Source: Candidatus Omnitrophota bacterium (GTDB lineage: Bacteria; NPL-UPA2; BS750m-G34). Taken from it: a stretch of DNA of 5,142 nucleotides. Location: NCBI GenBank assembly GCA_030640045.1, contig DAOWKF010000017.1:1-5142 (forward strand). The letters are read 5' to 3'. The notes under the pieces are model-generated. The model saw nothing but the letters and a program-made list of their open reading frames with translations. It made no database searches and was not told the origin of the DNA. This document shows positions 5,088-5,142 of this stretch, one piece after another. Numbering within the stretch: position 1 is the stretch's first letter; each line of letters opens with the position of its first letter. Both the position numbers and the translations under genes were made by a program.

Positions 5088-5142
5088 TTATGCCCACAGA
5101 GGGTAAAACATAAACCACTGACCGGGATACTTACGGATATAG
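5088..5142 (-). CDS. C-terminal fragment of a probable LpxL/HtrB-family lipid acyltransferase (partial, 5' end off window)
   Basis: Seen: the frame entering at the right edge is open for 17 codons, reading YIRKYPGQWFMFYPLWA, and ends in TAA at 5088-5090. Known: lysophospholipid/lauroyl acyltransferases of lipid A biosynthesis (LpxL/HtrB family) end with a segment in which a basic 'IR' is followed by Pro, then Gln-Trp, an aromatic cluster and a final Trp. This tail fits that pattern closely (Pro, QW, FMFY, W). These are inner-membrane enzymes that add secondary acyl chains to lipid A precursors. Context: the stop lies 3 nt before the start of the glycosyltransferase, on the same strand, as expected for consecutive operon genes. 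The catalytic HX4D region is outside the window, so the family call rests on the tail alone. It could instead be another protein ending in an aromatic-rich tail. Confidence 0.55.
   Translation of the reverse strand, partial: YIRKYPGQWFMFYPLWA

Noticed and set aside
1..5142. Similar sequence at the two window edges (GGATACTT plus a nearby GGATA), as if terminal direct repeats of an element or circular contig.
   Set aside because: The shared AAGTATCC on the minus strand encodes Lys-Tyr-Pro in two different partial genes, in different protein contexts. The match is short and imperfect and is explained by coding.
5085..5142. A short leader peptide (MFYPLWA) upstream of the glycosyltransferase, suggesting attenuation.
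   Set aside because: The frame stays open upstream of that ATG to the window edge and matches an acyltransferase C-terminus, so the internal Met is not a start.

Overview
The window is a compact, single-strand bacterial gene array. Every supportable feature reads on the minus strand, so transcription runs from high to low coordinates. In that order it holds: the last 17 codons of an LpxL/HtrB-like lipid acyltransferase (entering from the right edge), a family-2 glycosyltransferase of the dolichol/polyprenyl-phosphate sugar type, a protein-L-isoaspartate O-methyltransferase (pcm), a GldA-like ABC ATPase, a GldF-like ABC-2 permease, a GldG-like auxiliary protein, a short DUF4340 protein, a tRNA-Pro (anticodon CGG), and the first 12 codons of what looks like a B12-binding-type radical SAM protein running off the left edge.

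The source looks like an uncultured Gram-negative bacterium with moderately AT-rich DNA. An LpxL-type C-terminus implies a lipid A-like outer membrane. Gld-type ABC cassettes with DUF4340, beside polyprenyl-sugar glycosyltransferases and B12 radical SAM proteins, are common in uncultured and anaerobic lineages such as Omnitrophota, Nitrospirota, Desulfobacterota-like groups and Planctomycetes. I cannot choose among these from the sequence, and nothing here argues for a gliding Bacteroidetes.

Packing is extreme. From the acyltransferase stop to the DUF4340 stop no gap exceeds 3 nt, and most junctions overlap: 13 nt glycosyltransferase/pcm, 14 nt pcm/ATPase, 4 nt ATPase/permease, about 2 nt gap permease/GldG (13 nt overlap if an upstream GTG is used), and 4 nt GldG/DUF4340. 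The tRNA starts 5 nt after the last stop, and the next coding start lies 9 nt after the tRNA CCA end. No promoter or terminator is convincing anywhere, so the window is probably the interior of one long transcription unit. The functional core is the four-gene ABC module: cytoplasmic ATPase, six-helix permease, and two single-anchor proteins with large extracytoplasmic domains. Its substrate is unknown. The upstream genes concern the envelope (lipid acylation, polyprenyl-linked sugar) and protein repair.

The points most worth a second look are two probable in-frame expansions in the glycosyltransferase, one of them a 12-bp tandem duplication inside a perfect 9-bp inverted repeat; the tRNA embedded between genes without spacers; the DUF4340 protein ending early in a Lys/Glu tail next to that tRNA; and the two edge fragments, which are too short for ordinary ORF calling. 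I see no CRISPR array, transposase, phage gene or clearly novel multi-gene system.
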